From Populus alba (taxonomy: Eukaryota; Streptophyta; Magnoliopsida; Malpighiales; Salicaceae), in NCBI RefSeq assembly GCF_005239225.2, contig NC_133284.1, positions 50,252,697 through 50,316,696 on the forward strand: DNA of 64,000 nt, read 5' to 3'. Within the stretch, counting starts at the first letter, position 1; each line of letters opens with the position of its first letter. Below the pieces are notes generated by a model. It was not told where the DNA came from, searched no databases, and saw nothing but the letters and a program-made list of their open reading frames with translations. Positions 24,691-36,750 of this stretch are shown here, piece by piece. The translations under genes were made by a program, and so were the position numbers.

Positions 24691-26022
24691 AAAAGTAATA
24701 ATTATATTGAAACATTAAAAATCAATTGTTGGACTTAAAAATTACTAAAAATCATAAGCATCTACAAAAACAAGTCTTTTAGAAGACACAAACGAACTGA
24801 TCTTACAAGGATGATCATGACCTTTTTTATTTCAAGCACCTCCACCTTGTTTTGACTCATTGATTCTTTTAGGAATTAGAAAAGAGCATAAGAACTTAGC
24901 CTAATGGTCTTTGAATGCACCACTAATTCTTGAAATTTCCTAGCTTTTTATAGATGATTCATATATATTACACTTCTTGTAGTAGCTAGTTGGCTTCTAG
25001 GTGGGTTAGGCCAGAGCTTTCTTCCATCCTAGTTTTGCAAAAGATCATTCTTGGTGTATATAAAATGATTATTAATACTTAACTCGATTAGCTATCTTGT
25101 GAAGAATCAAAGGAAAAGGATTATATCCCATTCAAGGCAACATCATTTAGTACATTGTCGTTCTTAGGTAGCTACATCATCCAAAACATGTTATATTCCT
25201 CAGCATAAGCTAGCAGGAGTCACCTAAATAGTGCCCCCTCCCCCAATCAATTGAGAAAGAGATGAGACACTATTTTAGCTATAGAAATTCATAAAAGGTA
25301 TAAATCTTGCAATTATTTGGATAATGCCTCTCATATAAATGAGTATTTGGTATCTAATTTGTCAGGTATCACTGGCAACACAAATGCTTCTATTTTAGGT
25401 GGAACAAATCATTTTCACATATAAGAGTGCATAAGAGAGATACCAGGTAGTAAAACCAAGTCAATAATAGTAATGCAAGATTTTATAATGAAGTTCCTTT
25501 TACTTTTATGAATCCAAATTAACTTGTTCATCATATCACAACAAGACCCATATATACGTAGTATTATAACAAATACTAAAAGAGCTCAGTGTATGATTGT
25601 TCACTCTTTTACTATTCACCCGAATACAAATTACTGTAGATTAAAGTAGTGTAATGACGGAATTGTCCTTACCAAAGAAACTTACTAAACATGCAGTTAG
25701 GGGTAGGATTGTCTTTTCCACAAGATACATTTGACATTAAAAAAATGATTAAGGATAAAATGGTTCATTCAGGTTTTTTGGGCTATAGTATAAATACTGA
25801 TTTAACCTTCAAAACACAAAATTTTAACCTTTGGGTTGGGGGCTTCTTTTGTCTTTTCACAAAAAAAAAAAAAAACAGTAAAGATACAACCATGCTCATG
25901 AAGGGGGAAATATGCATGTGTTAAAGAGCTTCTCTGGTTTTTTCTTTTATTGAAATAGTTCATATACGAAATTACCCTTGGGTTTCAACAAAAACAAGGC
26001 TGCATGTATAGGTGTTTTCGTT
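24691..26022. other. Intergenic, nothing recognised
   Basis: AT-rich DNA with only short chance frames on both strands; no domain, RNA gene or repeat family could be named. It also holds a poly(A)-like run near 25860. Confidence 0.5.
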
Positions 26023-26027
26023 GTTTC

Positions 26028-27677
26028 CATCGCACGTCACACGCGTGGCGTCGATTGATGATTTTCACTCATTTGCTTAATTCGTTAAGCGTTGCCACCT
26101 AATATTTCATTGAGGGTTACTAGAAAACCTGGATGTACTAGTCTTGTCAGAGATTCACAGGTAAGGAACTGGTTGTGGTTAGGAAAGGTATTAGCACCCC
26201 TAACGAACCCTACCTGAGGTAAGCTACTTCGTGACTTTGATGTTATAAACAAGTTTTAAAAATTTTATTCTTTCATCGGATATTAGAAATATGACTTACG
26301 TGTAAATTCATAATCCTTAATTGTGAGTAAATCAAAATATTAAATTCTTCTTTATTCTTTGCAATTTAATCATAAAAAAAAAACATCCATAAAAAAAATA
26401 CAAACAACACATTCATTTCATATATATATATATTTTACATCCACACTACAAATTATAAAAATTCAAAACTAAAAAAAATTACATTAAACAATTTAAAAAT
26501 TACAAAATAGCCCCTAAAACTCCAGGAATTGCAGGGATGGCCTTATGGAATTACAAGAACAGTGGTGACGCGTCTCCTTTAGGAGCCACCGCTAAACCCA
26601 TGCGCCGCCGCTAGATAACTAAGGAAATAAAGGAGTCTGGCTTCCTTTCTTCTTCTCTTCCCTTCCCTGCTGGCGGTGAGGATCCCCGTCACCTGCAAAT
26701 CTAAGAAAAAGCACAAATGGCAATTGGTTTTAATTTTTCTTTTTTTTTTTTTAGATATGCTTCTCTCCCTTCTCCTTCTTCGAATCTATTTCATTGCGGG
26801 TCAGTCTGTATGGGTTTCATCTTCTTCTCTCTTTCAGGTGGCCGGCGGTTTAACCAAGGAACTGCTGGAGGTGGGATTTATGTCGCATCTTTGCTGTCGT
26901 TGCTGGTTGGCAAGATCTAGAGAGAGGGAACAATGGAGGCAGTCGCTCATGGTGAGACTGAGAGAAAACTAGGAAGAAAATAGCGGGGGCTGCCACTGTG
27001 TTTAGCCTGAGGAAGAAAGGAGTCGTTGTGGGGCTAGACTCCTATGCCAATGAGCGGTGGCTCTGGTGGAGAAGAAGATAGGGTGACTGTGGTTTGGAGA
27101 TGAGAGGTTGTGAGCGAGGAAGATGAAAGGGGACGACTGAGAGAGGGAAGAACGTTTATGCTTTCTATTTTTTTTTTTTTGCACGAAAAAAGGGGGCAGT
27201 CGATTCTGATTTTGTTTTCTTAGGTCAAGGGTAGTGAGCGGCAGCTTCCTTTAGAGAGAAAAAAAGGGTTATGGTTTTTAGGGTTTTTTGTGGTTTAGGG
27301 TTTTTTTTGGATTCCCCCTTAATTGTGCAAAATTGTCTCCTCCTTTTGTGTGTTGAAGGCTACTATTTATAGGCAAAATATTATTTGGTCCCCAAACTTC
27401 TTTCTTTTTTTGTAAATTTGATTTTTCTTATTTTTTTTGAATTTTTCTTATCAACATCAACTTGAATGAGGAAAATCATTGGTTTTAAAAATAACACGTG
27501 AAAAGTCGAATGCGTTCCAAAGATCTTTGAAAAATTAAATTCTTTTGAGATTGAAAATGCTAAAAATGATGCAAATATATTAAAAATATATTTTTTGGAT
27601 TTTCATTATTTTTTGCTATTTTTTAGATTTTTTTGAAAATTTTATCAAAACGGTGAGTCAAAAATTGGGTAACAACA
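26028..27677 (+). mobile_element. Solo LTR (copy A), TSD GTTTC
   Basis: 1650 bp. It is flanked by GTTTC at 26023-26027 and again at 27678-27682 (identity continues to GTTTCCAT). The end reads GGGTAACAACA, as in copies B and C. The start reads CATCGCACGT where B has TGTCGCACGT, so the terminal TG has mutated. It shares the block GTTGCCACCTA...GGAAAGGTATTAGCACCCC with B and C, and a TATTTATAGGC word at 27364. No internal retrotransposon domain is present. Known mechanism: solo LTRs arise by recombination between the two LTRs of a full element. Confidence 0.8.
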
Positions 27678-27747
27678 GTTTCCATATGGTTTTATTGTAA
27701 ATATCATGTGGGTTCATGGGTAATTGAGTATTTGTATGTATATAAAG

Positions 27748-29828
27748 TGTCGCACGTGTGCGGCGACGCGGCGATCGTCCACCCTCAAGGAATAATCGGA
27801 ATATTTATTCCTGGAAAATACGGAGAGACAAGGAATTCTTGTCTCTATATGTGAAAATATGGACTGGGAGTCGCCACCTAGTATTCTGGTTACTAGGAAC
27901 CTTAACTGGTCTTTAGAGATCGGGTACGGAGACTGGTTGCGTAAAGGGAAGGTATTAGCACCCCAACTACGCCCTACCTAAGGTAAGCTGCATTGTTTTG
28001 TCTGATAAAATCTAAAGTCTTGTTGTGGTTTGTAATTGTTGGTTCGTTTACGGTTTACGAAAAGTCCTCCTCTGTAAGGAGATCCTTATCTTTATCGGGT
28101 AAAAAACTAATTATTCAAAGTCATCAAAAGCAAATATCTTTTTAATATCAGGAATACGATTTACGTATAAATTCATAATCCTTGATACTAAAATCAAACA
28201 AAATAAAATATTTTGTTGTGTTTTTTGAAATTTTGGCCAATATTCTCTTGACTTTATAAACTGGTTATTAAAGTCAAAATGCATGCTAAAACATTTTTTT
28301 TTTGTATGAAAAATACAAAATGAATTTTTTAACTTTTGAGATATTTGGCCGTATGCACAAAAACATTTTTTTCTTTTTTTTTTAATTTATTTTTTTTGTA
28401 TTTTTGGAAGTTTTTGCCGAAAATCGGGTATTTTAATACCGGATTTGTATTTTTACGATGTAAAATACAGATCGATATTGAAGGTGGTTGATAAAAACAA
28501 GTGCTGGAAAAAATTGTCAAAATTCTATATAAAAAAAAATTAAAAAAATTAGAAAAATTGAAATGGGCCGGACCCGGCCCATTTCAGTGGGCTGGGCCGA
28601 ACCTGGCCCAAATGCATGGGCTGGGCTCGGGCCCGACCCACCTTAGCAGCTTCACCTCGCCTGCAGGCGTGCACCGTGCACGTCCTGCATGGCGAGGGAA
28701 GAAACGAAAATAAAAGTAAAAGGGGGCAGTGTTTACCTGGAGAGGCGGCGATGTCGGTGACTGCTGGTGGCAGCTGAGGCGGAGGCGGAGACAGTGCTGG
28801 CGATGGCAGTGGCAGCCTCTCCCCTGTTTCTCTTCTTCGGTGCAGAGGTGAGAACCTCTTTGTTTTTTTTTCTTTTCTTTTCTTCTTCTGCTCTCTCTCT
28901 CTCGGTCCTCTCCTTCTCTCCCTTCTGTCCCTTGGTCTCCCCCCTTTTCTTTGGTCTGCTTCCCCTGTTTTTATAGGCAAAAACAGGGGAAGGACGTCAC
29001 GGTGGGGCGGCCACTGTTGGCCGCCCCCTCCACTATCGATCAGTTGAGAAAAAGGAGGCAAGTGGGCGCCGAATGTTGGGCGTCTTATTGCGTAAAAAAT
29101 GGGAAAGAAAGTTCGGCAAAAAGTGGAGAAGAAAAAAATTCTTCTCCCCTGTTCTCTGCGTGCGCAGGGAAGAAGACGATGGTGCCGTCTCAAAACGGCA
29201 CCGTTTTGCGTTTTCCTTTTTTTTTTTTTTTTTTTTTTCAACAGTGCATGAAACGGTGCCGTTTTGGTCAAAACGCGCCGTTTCATTTAAAAGAAAAAGG
29301 CGCCAAAACGCGTGATTCAAAGCAGGCCTTTAAGTTGCGCGCGTTTTTCAATTTAGTCCTTGGTCTCGGATTTCTTCAATTAAGTCCCTAATTGGCCATA
29401 AACTTCAATATTTATGCAATTAAGCCCCTGATTTGACCAAATTAACTTCCAAAAATTATAATTTGACCCCAGAACTTCAATTTCTTCCAATTAAAGCCCG
29501 AATTAACTCCAAAATCAATTTTTCTTGCAATTAAAAACTCCATAAATTCAATTAAACCTTCAATAAAATTTAATTGAGTCCATAAACTTCTGATTTTGCA
29601 TTTTTCTTCCTCAAATTGAATTTTCTTTATCATCGGGGCTCTCATCAGTCAATGATATACTGTCAAAAAATAATTTTTATATTTTTGAAAATCCTTAAAC
29701 AATTTTTTTTTCGCATGTTTAGGGCGCTCTGACATTTTTTCACTGTTATATTTTTTTTTATAATATATTTTTTAATTTTTTTGTATTTTATTATTTTTTA
29801 TGCGGGGACCCAAAAATGGGTTACAACA
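27748..29828 (+). mobile_element. Solo LTR (copy B), TSD TAAAG
   Basis: 2081 bp. It starts TGTCGCACGTGTGCGG, ends GGGTTACAACA, and is flanked by TAAAG at 27743-27747 and 29829-29833. Canonical TG...CA ends make this the reference copy. It carries the conserved block GGAGTCGCCACCTAG...GGGAAGGTATTAGCACCCC near 27873-27980, a GC-rich centre (28555-29050), a TTTTATAGGC candidate TATA at about 28968, and a cluster of ACGG-CCGT palindromes at 29190-29285. The 245-codon open frame on the opposite strand is low-complexity Pro/Arg sequence and is not taken as a gene. Confidence 0.87.
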
Positions 29829-29833
29829 TAAAG

Positions 29834-30100
29834 TATTATTTATATTCAGAAATAGTTGATATGTGTTGAGCACACGCCAGCGAGTGGGCACCGTTCGCAC
29901 CATTCAAGTGGCGCATACGACTCCAAAACAGAAACGTGGTGCCACTTTACAGGGTGGCGTTCACTGTGCCTCGCCACCTTAAGCATAGTGGCTAGGCATA
30001 TGTGCTGAGGCAACTCATAAAGGAGCTTCGGTCGGGGGTACTTCCCTCCCTTCCTCTCTCCTTCTAGAAAATTATGTTGTCCATTGTAAAAAAACACGAG
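29834..30100. other. GC-richer spacer, no gene recognised
   Basis: Between solo LTR B and the GACCC repeats. It contains GC-rich words (CACGCCAGCGAGTGGGCACC), but the open frame on the minus strand resembles nothing I know. Confidence 0.35.
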
Positions 30101-30555
30101 TCAAATATGATTGTCAGACTCAAAAAACATGGGTCAGGCATGATTATAAGACCTAAGTAAATATGGGTCGGACATGTTTGTCAAATCCAAGATGTTTGGA
30201 CGTGGCAGTTAGCTAGGTCCAAAGTAAAATGGGTCTGACATGTTTACCAGACACAAGTAAACATGGGTGAAGTATGTTTGTAAGACCCAAGACGCCTATA
30301 TTTGGTGTTGGCCACATCCAAAGTACATAGACCCAGCAGTTAGCAAAGTCCAAAATAACATGGGTCTGACACGTTTGTCAAAGCTAAGTAACATGGGTGT
30401 GACATATTGATAGACCCAAGTAAATATGGGCATGCCCGTTTGCCAGACCCAAGACAACAAGTCCAGTGTGTGTGGATGTGGCGGTCAGCCAAGTCCAAAG
30501 TAAAGTGGATCTAATATGTTTGCCAGACTCAAGTAAACGTGAATCGGGCATATTT
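30100..30555. repeat. Degenerate tandem repeat with GGGTCTG/CAGACCC inverted units
   Basis: Short units built on GGGTCTGACATGTTTGCCAGACCC-type words alternate with GTTAGC-AAGTCCAAAGTAA-type words. A higher-order period of about 130-170 bp is visible (GTTAGC-AGGTCCAAAG near 30210, 30337 and 30486). The unit is itself an imperfect inverted repeat. Copies are diverged. Non-coding. Confidence 0.75.
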
Positions 30556-31025
30556 ACTTGTTATTATTATTATTATATTAATAATAATAAATTTAAAAAA
30601 ACAATATTATTACTATTGAAAAAAATCATAAATTTGATTTGAAGGGTAAAATTAAAAACTATAAGAACTTTGAGAAAAGAGCCAAGGGAAAAAAAATAAA
30701 AAATAAAAAGTAGAAGAACCAAATTGAAAAACATAATATAAATTAAAATTGAAGGGCTATATTGTAAACAAATAAAACTCACATAAAAGAGAAAAACGAC
30801 CGAAATAAAAAAAAAAAACCAAAATAAAAACGATGGATTCTGAAACACCAATAAAAAATAGGGACGGATTTAGGAGGACTAAAACTAAAAAGGAATAAAA
30901 AAATAAGAAATTAAAAGAATAAGGACTGAAATGAAAAACAAAACATAGAAGAAATTGTAATTGAATGAAAAAATTGAAAAAAAAAAAAAACAAAACTTCT
31001 ATAAAAGGAATAAGGACAAAATAAG
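30556..31025. other. AT-rich block interrupting the GACCC repeats
   Basis: A/T-run DNA with TTGAAGGGTAAAATTAAAA. Bases 30560-30660 match the reverse complement of 33430-33530. The repeat array stops before it and resumes after it, so it looks like an insertion, but I see no clear ends or target duplication. Confidence 0.45.
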
Positions 31026-31400
31026 AAATGGCTATGGCATGTTTACTAGACCCAAGGCGCTTGGATATAGCGCTAACCAAGTCCAAAATGCATGAACATG
31101 GTGGTTAGCCAAGTCCAAAGCAATGTGGGACTAACATGCTTGCTAGACTCAAGTAAACATGGGTCAGACATGATTGACAGACCCGGGTAAATGTGAGTTG
31201 AGCTTGTTTGCCAAATCCAAGGCATCTGTACTTAGCATCAACTAAGTCCAAAATGTGTGGACCTAGTGGTCAGTCAAGTCCAAAGTAACGTGAGTCTAGT
31301 AAAATAATGTGGGTCTAGCATATTTGTTAAACTCACGTTAAAGTGTGTCAAGCATGTTTGCTAGACCCAAATGACTAGTTTACCAGGCCCGCAAGTGCCT
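31026..31400. repeat. Continuation of the GACCC tandem repeat
   Basis: Same units as 30100-30555 (GCTAGACTCAAGTAAACATGG, GACAGACCCGGGTAAATG), repeating at about 31098 and 31268. Confidence 0.7.
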
Positions 31401-33280
31401 TACCTGGTTTTTTTTATATTCTCTTTTTTTTTTTAATTTAAGAAGTTTTTTTAAAAAATAATGCATTATATGTGTATATATTTTTCAAATAAAGTCTTGG
31501 TTTATGTTTAGGTAGGTATGATTCATCTGTGGTATTTTCTTAATTTTATATAAATTAATTTTTTTAATATTAATTTTTTTATAAGATTTTTTTATATGTG
31601 CAGCTTTGCATTGTTTTTTTTAATTATTGTTCAATAAATTTTATGTGTGTGTAGATTTCTATTACAAATTTTATGTGTTTTTCTATTACATATTTATTTT
31701 GGCAAGGAAATTTATTAAATATGACCAGGTAAATTACCCATGATATAATATTAGATATCTTGATTTTCATTTTTTTTGCTTGTTTTTCGCTTGACTGTTT
31801 AATTAGATGTATGCATAAGTTTTTTGATTTACATGTAGGAGTTTTTTTCTATACGTGTGTGTGTGAAGAATCTAGTGGAGGAAACTATTTGGCCAATGCT
31901 TGTCCAAAAACGTTTAAAGGCTTTAGGTGTTCTTAAGTTGTTTTCTTTTAGGGAAAAATTTACCTTTTAAGGTGAGTGTTTGAAATATATATCATATTCA
32001 TTTTATACATTAAATCCAAACAAATACATGGATACATAAAATATTTTTGCAAACACTTAACTAAGTTATTCAGGTTTTTGCAATAACAAGGAGTTGACAA
32101 GCATTTGTTACTTTTTACTTATTAACAGTTGTTGGGACTTCAATTTTCACTCAAAACTTGAGCTTTTATACTCTTTTTGTTCATCGTGCCACTTTTTGTT
32201 TTGAGTTGCTCAAACAATGTCTATATTAGATTGATGTCCTTTTACATTTTATAATTTAATTTTTATATGAAATTTATGACAATTTAAATAAGTTTTTTGC
32301 ATGTTACTCATTCGTTGCTTGAAATCCAAATCATATATCTTTTAATGCTGCCAACTCTTGATTACATGTTAGACCCACACGCTTGGCAGGCTTGGGCTTC
32401 AAACTAGGTCTAGGTTAGGATTTATTGTAAAATAATAATTTAGGCCACAAAAGATTATTTTTTGTCCATAAAACTTAAACTTGGTTTAGTCCATGGAGAA
32501 TTATTTCTTCCAACCCATTATTTTTTCAAGTCCAGCCAAGAATGTTAATAGTCTTTTCCATAAGCATTTTATACAAATTTGAATTTGAACATTTTTAAGC
32601 TAAAAAAATTAAAATTTATGTCCACCATGTTCATATTTAATTCTTGATTTATAGTAGCTAAACAAAGGTTGAATGGTGAAAATTAATTCTTTAATATTTT
32701 AACTTTTCAAATTCACTATAAAAAATAAAGGTGAATCAAGAATTTGAAACAATGTTTTTCAGATTTTTTATACACTCTTTCTAACCTTATATTTTAGTGT
32801 TTTATTGTTTTTTTATGCTTTGTTTTTTTTTTTTCTAAAATCTAGAACTTAAGTTCATTTTGTTGAGAAATATTTGAGTTGCATAATTTTTAGTTTAAAG
32901 ACCTTGTTTAAAACTGTATCTAAACTAAGATGTTATTGTTAAAATCTTAGGAAGTATATTACAAACATCTTAGTTGCACAAATGAGAAGTAATAAATTCA
33001 AATGATTTATCATTGACGACAACAAAAGTTTCGTTACTTTAAAGTGCATTCAACAAGTAAGAACCCTTATTTATTTTAATATAAGCATAGTTGTTGTTGT
33101 TGTTGTTGCTGCTGCTGCTATGCATCCTAGTACTTTGGTGTTACATCATATAAAAGTTTGAATTATTTTATTATAATTATGTCGAAATCATGTTTAACAT
33201 GAGTTTTATTTTTTGTATATTTATAGACTTGTTACAGTGCGGGCCAACTTTTATTTTTATAAAAAATATCAAAAAAAATA
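31400..33280. other. AT-rich intergenic, nothing recognised
   Basis: Long T-rich plus-strand stretches without a reading frame. One small island near 32370-32420 (ACCCACACGCTTGGCAGGCTTGGG) recalls the neighbouring GACCC repeats. A TTG/GCT trinucleotide run lies at 33091-33120. Confidence 0.5.
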
Positions 33281-34310
33281 TAAGAATAGAAGTGTTGCAT
33301 CTGGCTGCAATGTTGGACCCAAGAGCATGAGTCTGGCTACAATGCCAAATCCAACAATAATATTTCTAATATAAATAATAATATTTAACTTGTCTGTCCA
33401 AATTCTTATATTTTTTAATCTTTAAAAAATATGGTTTTTCTTCAATAGTAATAATAGTATTTTTTTAATTTATTAATGATAATTATAACAATAATAATTT
33501 TTAATTTTATCCTTCAAATTAAATCCAAGGTTTTTTTTCAATATTGATAATAATTTTTTTTTAAAATTTATTAATTATTTTATTAATAATATTAAATATA
33601 ATAAAAATAATAGTATTTATAAAAGAAATACAAATTCATTTTTGATATTAATACTTTTAATTATAATAAAAATAACAATATTTATAACATAAATAATAAT
33701 ATTTAAAAACCTAATACCTAAAAACCTTGGGGCCTACGTCAAAATCCAAGGCTAATAGGTCCCACCTCAAGACCTAATTCTCTTGGGTCTTGATGCTGGA
33801 CTAAATAATTAGGTCCTCTGCCGAACCCAAGAGTAGAACCCAAGGTTAATGGGTCTTGCGTGAGGACCCAATTCTCTTATGTCCTCACGCTGGACACTTT
33901 AAGTGGATCCTCCCCAGATCCAAGAGCAGGACCCAATACTAATGGGTCTAAGGCTAGGACCCAAAAGAATTGGGTCGTGAACTTGGACCCATTAATTTGC
34001 TCCTAACGCTAGACCCAAGAGCAGGACCCAAATCGATTTTGGGTTCTGCGCCTAGAGGGACCCAAAGCAATTTTAGATCTTGCAAACAGCGGGACCCAAA
34101 GTGATTTTGGGTCTTGCAACCAGCAAGGCCTAAAGCTATTTTTGGTCCTGCAGCTGACGGGACCCAAAGCAATTTTGGGTTCTGTGCCCCACCGACTCAA
34201 ATCCCTTTTAGGTCTTGCTTCTGACAGGACCCAAAGCTATTTTAGGTCCTGCTCGCAGCAGGACCCAACTCTAATGGTTTTTGCTTGGGGCAGGACCCAA
34301 CATATAATTT
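33281..34310. repeat. Tandem GACCCAAA...TTTGGGTC hairpin repeats
   Basis: Roughly 50-60-bp units of the form (A/C)GGACCCAAAGCAATTTTGGGTCTTGC are best preserved from 33900 to 34300 (about ten copies). Each unit holds inverted arms GACCCAAA and TTTTGGGTC around a 3-5-nt loop. The 33360-33700 part is AT-rich filler and includes the inverted partner of 30560-30660. Open frames across the array merely reflect its periodicity. Confidence 0.75.
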
Positions 34311-34354
34311 ATTTATGTATTTAATAATATATATAATTCAAAGTTATTTTGAAA

Positions 34355-35110
34355 TGCAAAAATAAATATGGTTTCATAAGAAAATTCAACCTAACCTGAA
34401 GTGAATTTTTTTTTTTTTATCATCACCCAACTTTTGTATAATATAAAAAAGTCACATCAAATTATTTTCTCTTTACAATATGAACAAAAAAATAAGAGAA
34501 AAGAAAAAAAAACTTTAAAGAGGAAAAAAAATAAAATTGGAATTATCTTAAAATATTTTTCTAAAAATATATTGAGATAATATTTTTTTATTTATATAAT
34601 CACATCAAAATAATACAAAAACATCTTAATTTGAATTAAAAAAATATTAATTTGAAGTAAAGAAAAAAATAAAAAAATTATTGAAAACTCCATCAACTTT
34701 AATAGGACAATATTAGTGAACAAAATTAAAAATTTTCAAATTTTTTTCAAAGAATTTTTAAAACTTAAAAACAAACATGCTTTAATAAGAAAATTCAACA
34801 CAACCTCAAAGGAAAAAACATTTATGATCACCTAACTTTTGTACAATATAAAAAAATTTCCGTGAATTTATTTTCTCTTTACTACATGGAAAAAATTATA
34901 TAAGAGAAAAGAAAAATAAAATTTGAAAGCATTGGATCTTGCATATTTGTAAAATAAAAACAAACATGCTTAATAAGAAAATTCAACCTAACCTGAAACG
35001 AAAAAAATACTTATCATCACCTAATTTTTTTACAATATTAAAAAAGTGCCCTCAATTTATTTTCTCCTGACTGTATAAAAAATAAATTTAAATCATAGAA
35101 AAAAAAAAAG
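34355..35110. repeat. Three spaced copies of a ~150-bp repeat, with a MITE-like insertion
   Basis: Copies start near 34360, 34770 and 34965 and share AAGAAAATTCAACCTAACCT, ATCATCACCTAA and TTTATTTTCTCTTTAC. The first two are separated by an AT-rich MITE-like fragment (34545-34690). Confidence 0.6.
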
Positions 35111-35261
35111 AAAAATCTCAGATCTAATATCCTTGAGGATGGCTGCATAGCCAGCCCTAAGGATATTGGGCTTTGTTGCCAGCCAGACCCAAGAAGGTTC
35201 CAATAGCGTTGGGTCCTGTTGCCCAATAGTGTGATGCTGGAGACCCACTCGCCTGGGTTTG
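35111..35261. repeat. GACCC-type repeat, left part
   Basis: Units such as AGCCAGACCCAAGAAGG and GAGACCCACTCGCCTGGG. The last unit recurs at 37140-37161, on the far side of the solo LTR at 35262, showing that the LTR landed inside this repeat. Confidence 0.6.
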
Positions 35262-35938
35262 TGATTAGTACTTAAAAGTGCATATTTATCAAGGTTTTAT
35301 ATCATCATTTTGCACTTAAAGTATCAATAACTCCTTAACTAAAGCATGTTTTATAATAACAAGTTTAATACTATAAAATGCCCTAATATATGGTAATTGT
35401 TCATCTTAAATGCAGGCCTATCACATAAATCAAAGGATTGATTGATGAATTCAACTACTAAAATTTGTGAAGATAAAGAGAGGGTGAAACATAGAAAAGA
35501 GATGTTGGTGCAGTCCAAACTGGAACACTGTTCGGTAATTGGGTCATATCTCGAGTTTTAGATATCCAAATGACCTCCAATTTTTACACAGATTCAGTAA
35601 GACATAGGCCTACAACTTTCATTTGGACATCAAGATCTAAGAAGGCCGTTGTCAAGTCCAAATTATAGCAACAATGGAGAAGTCTGAATCTGTCCTGCAG
35701 CCCGAACACTGTTCAGTGTTTGGCCCATATCTGGAGTTCTAGAAGTCCAAATGACCTCCATTTTTTTTTTCTTGAAAGCTAAGAGAATTTCCTACAACTT
35801 TCATGTTTTTAAGTGGACCCAGTTCGGATGGTAGCATTTTTTTTTTATTCAGACAAGAAGATAAGGATTTTCACCAAGTTAAAAGTTGGCCACCCACTCA
35901 ACAATTAATCATCAAATCAATAATTCTGAATTTTGGCC

Positions 35939-35945
35939 TATAAAA
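35939..35945 (+). promoter_or_regulatory. LTR TATA box
   Basis: GGCCTATAAAAGGAGG inside the solo LTR at 35262-37021, correctly oriented for LTR transcription. It is inactive in a practical sense unless it drives flanking DNA. Confidence 0.5.
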
Positions 35946-36705
35946 GGAGGAATTTGCCATTTATTTGGTTGGCTTGGTTTTTTAGATCAAGCTCATGCTC
36001 TTTATTTCTCTTTTTATATTTTTTTGTAATTTTTAAGTTTTGCTTTCATTAATATCTTGTTTATGCTTTTCATTTCCTTTTCTTTACTTAGTTAACTTGT
36101 ATTTTTTTTATGTTCTTGTTTTGTTTATTTATGTTTCTCTTCTTCATTATGTTTATCTAAGTTTATTATGTCAAGGTGAAAAGGTTACACTAATGGTGTA
36201 AGAATAAATATAGTGTAAACTCAACATGGATCTTAATGTTTAATATTAACATGTCTTATCTTTTTATCTTACTAATTCTTAATACCTTGCTTGTTAAATG
36301 GTTAATCTAGATTTGTGTTATATAACACTTGGTACAACAAATGCTTGACACTCTCATAGCCCAACAGTATGGTATTACCTACACCTGGGCTATGAAAAGA
36401 ACTTGATTTGTTGTTAACATCAGTTAACATCATGAATTCCTGACAATATTTAAAAGTTTGGTATTATGTAAATAAGATAATTAATATGATCATGTTAATA
36501 ATTTATAATGAGCTATTATTGAGAAATCATCCGATTGGAACCTCCTTTGTGTGTGGTTTCCAAATTGAATAATAAGAGTTTATACTATACTTGTTTGAAA
36601 TACCATTAGTGGATCCTCTAACCTTGACATTTATTTTTATCATTGTTTAATCCTTACATTAATCTTTCATCTCAAAGTTCTTATTAATTTCTTCATCTTC
36701 TTCTT

Positions 36706-36706
<1 letters not shown>

Positions 36707-36741
<35 letters not shown>

Positions 36742-36750
36742 TTATTATTA
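36707..36750. repeat. (CTA)n/(ATT)n microsatellite
   Basis: About 11 CTA units followed by three ATT units. A second TTG/TTA-rich run lies at about 36897-36940. Confidence 0.9.

Noticed and set aside
26676..26972. 98-codon plus-strand frame
   Set aside because: Inside solo LTR A, with a run of Phe/Leu from a T tract; no counterpart in the other LTR copies.
28549..29286. 245-codon open frame on the minus strand
   Set aside because: It lies inside solo LTR B, is low-complexity (Lys, Arg and Pro runs) and follows GC-rich composition. No domain, and no matching frame in LTR copies A or C.
33954..34324. Overlapping open frames with repeated LGP/KIALG words
   Set aside because: They arise because a tandem hairpin repeat happens to stay open in several frames on both strands.
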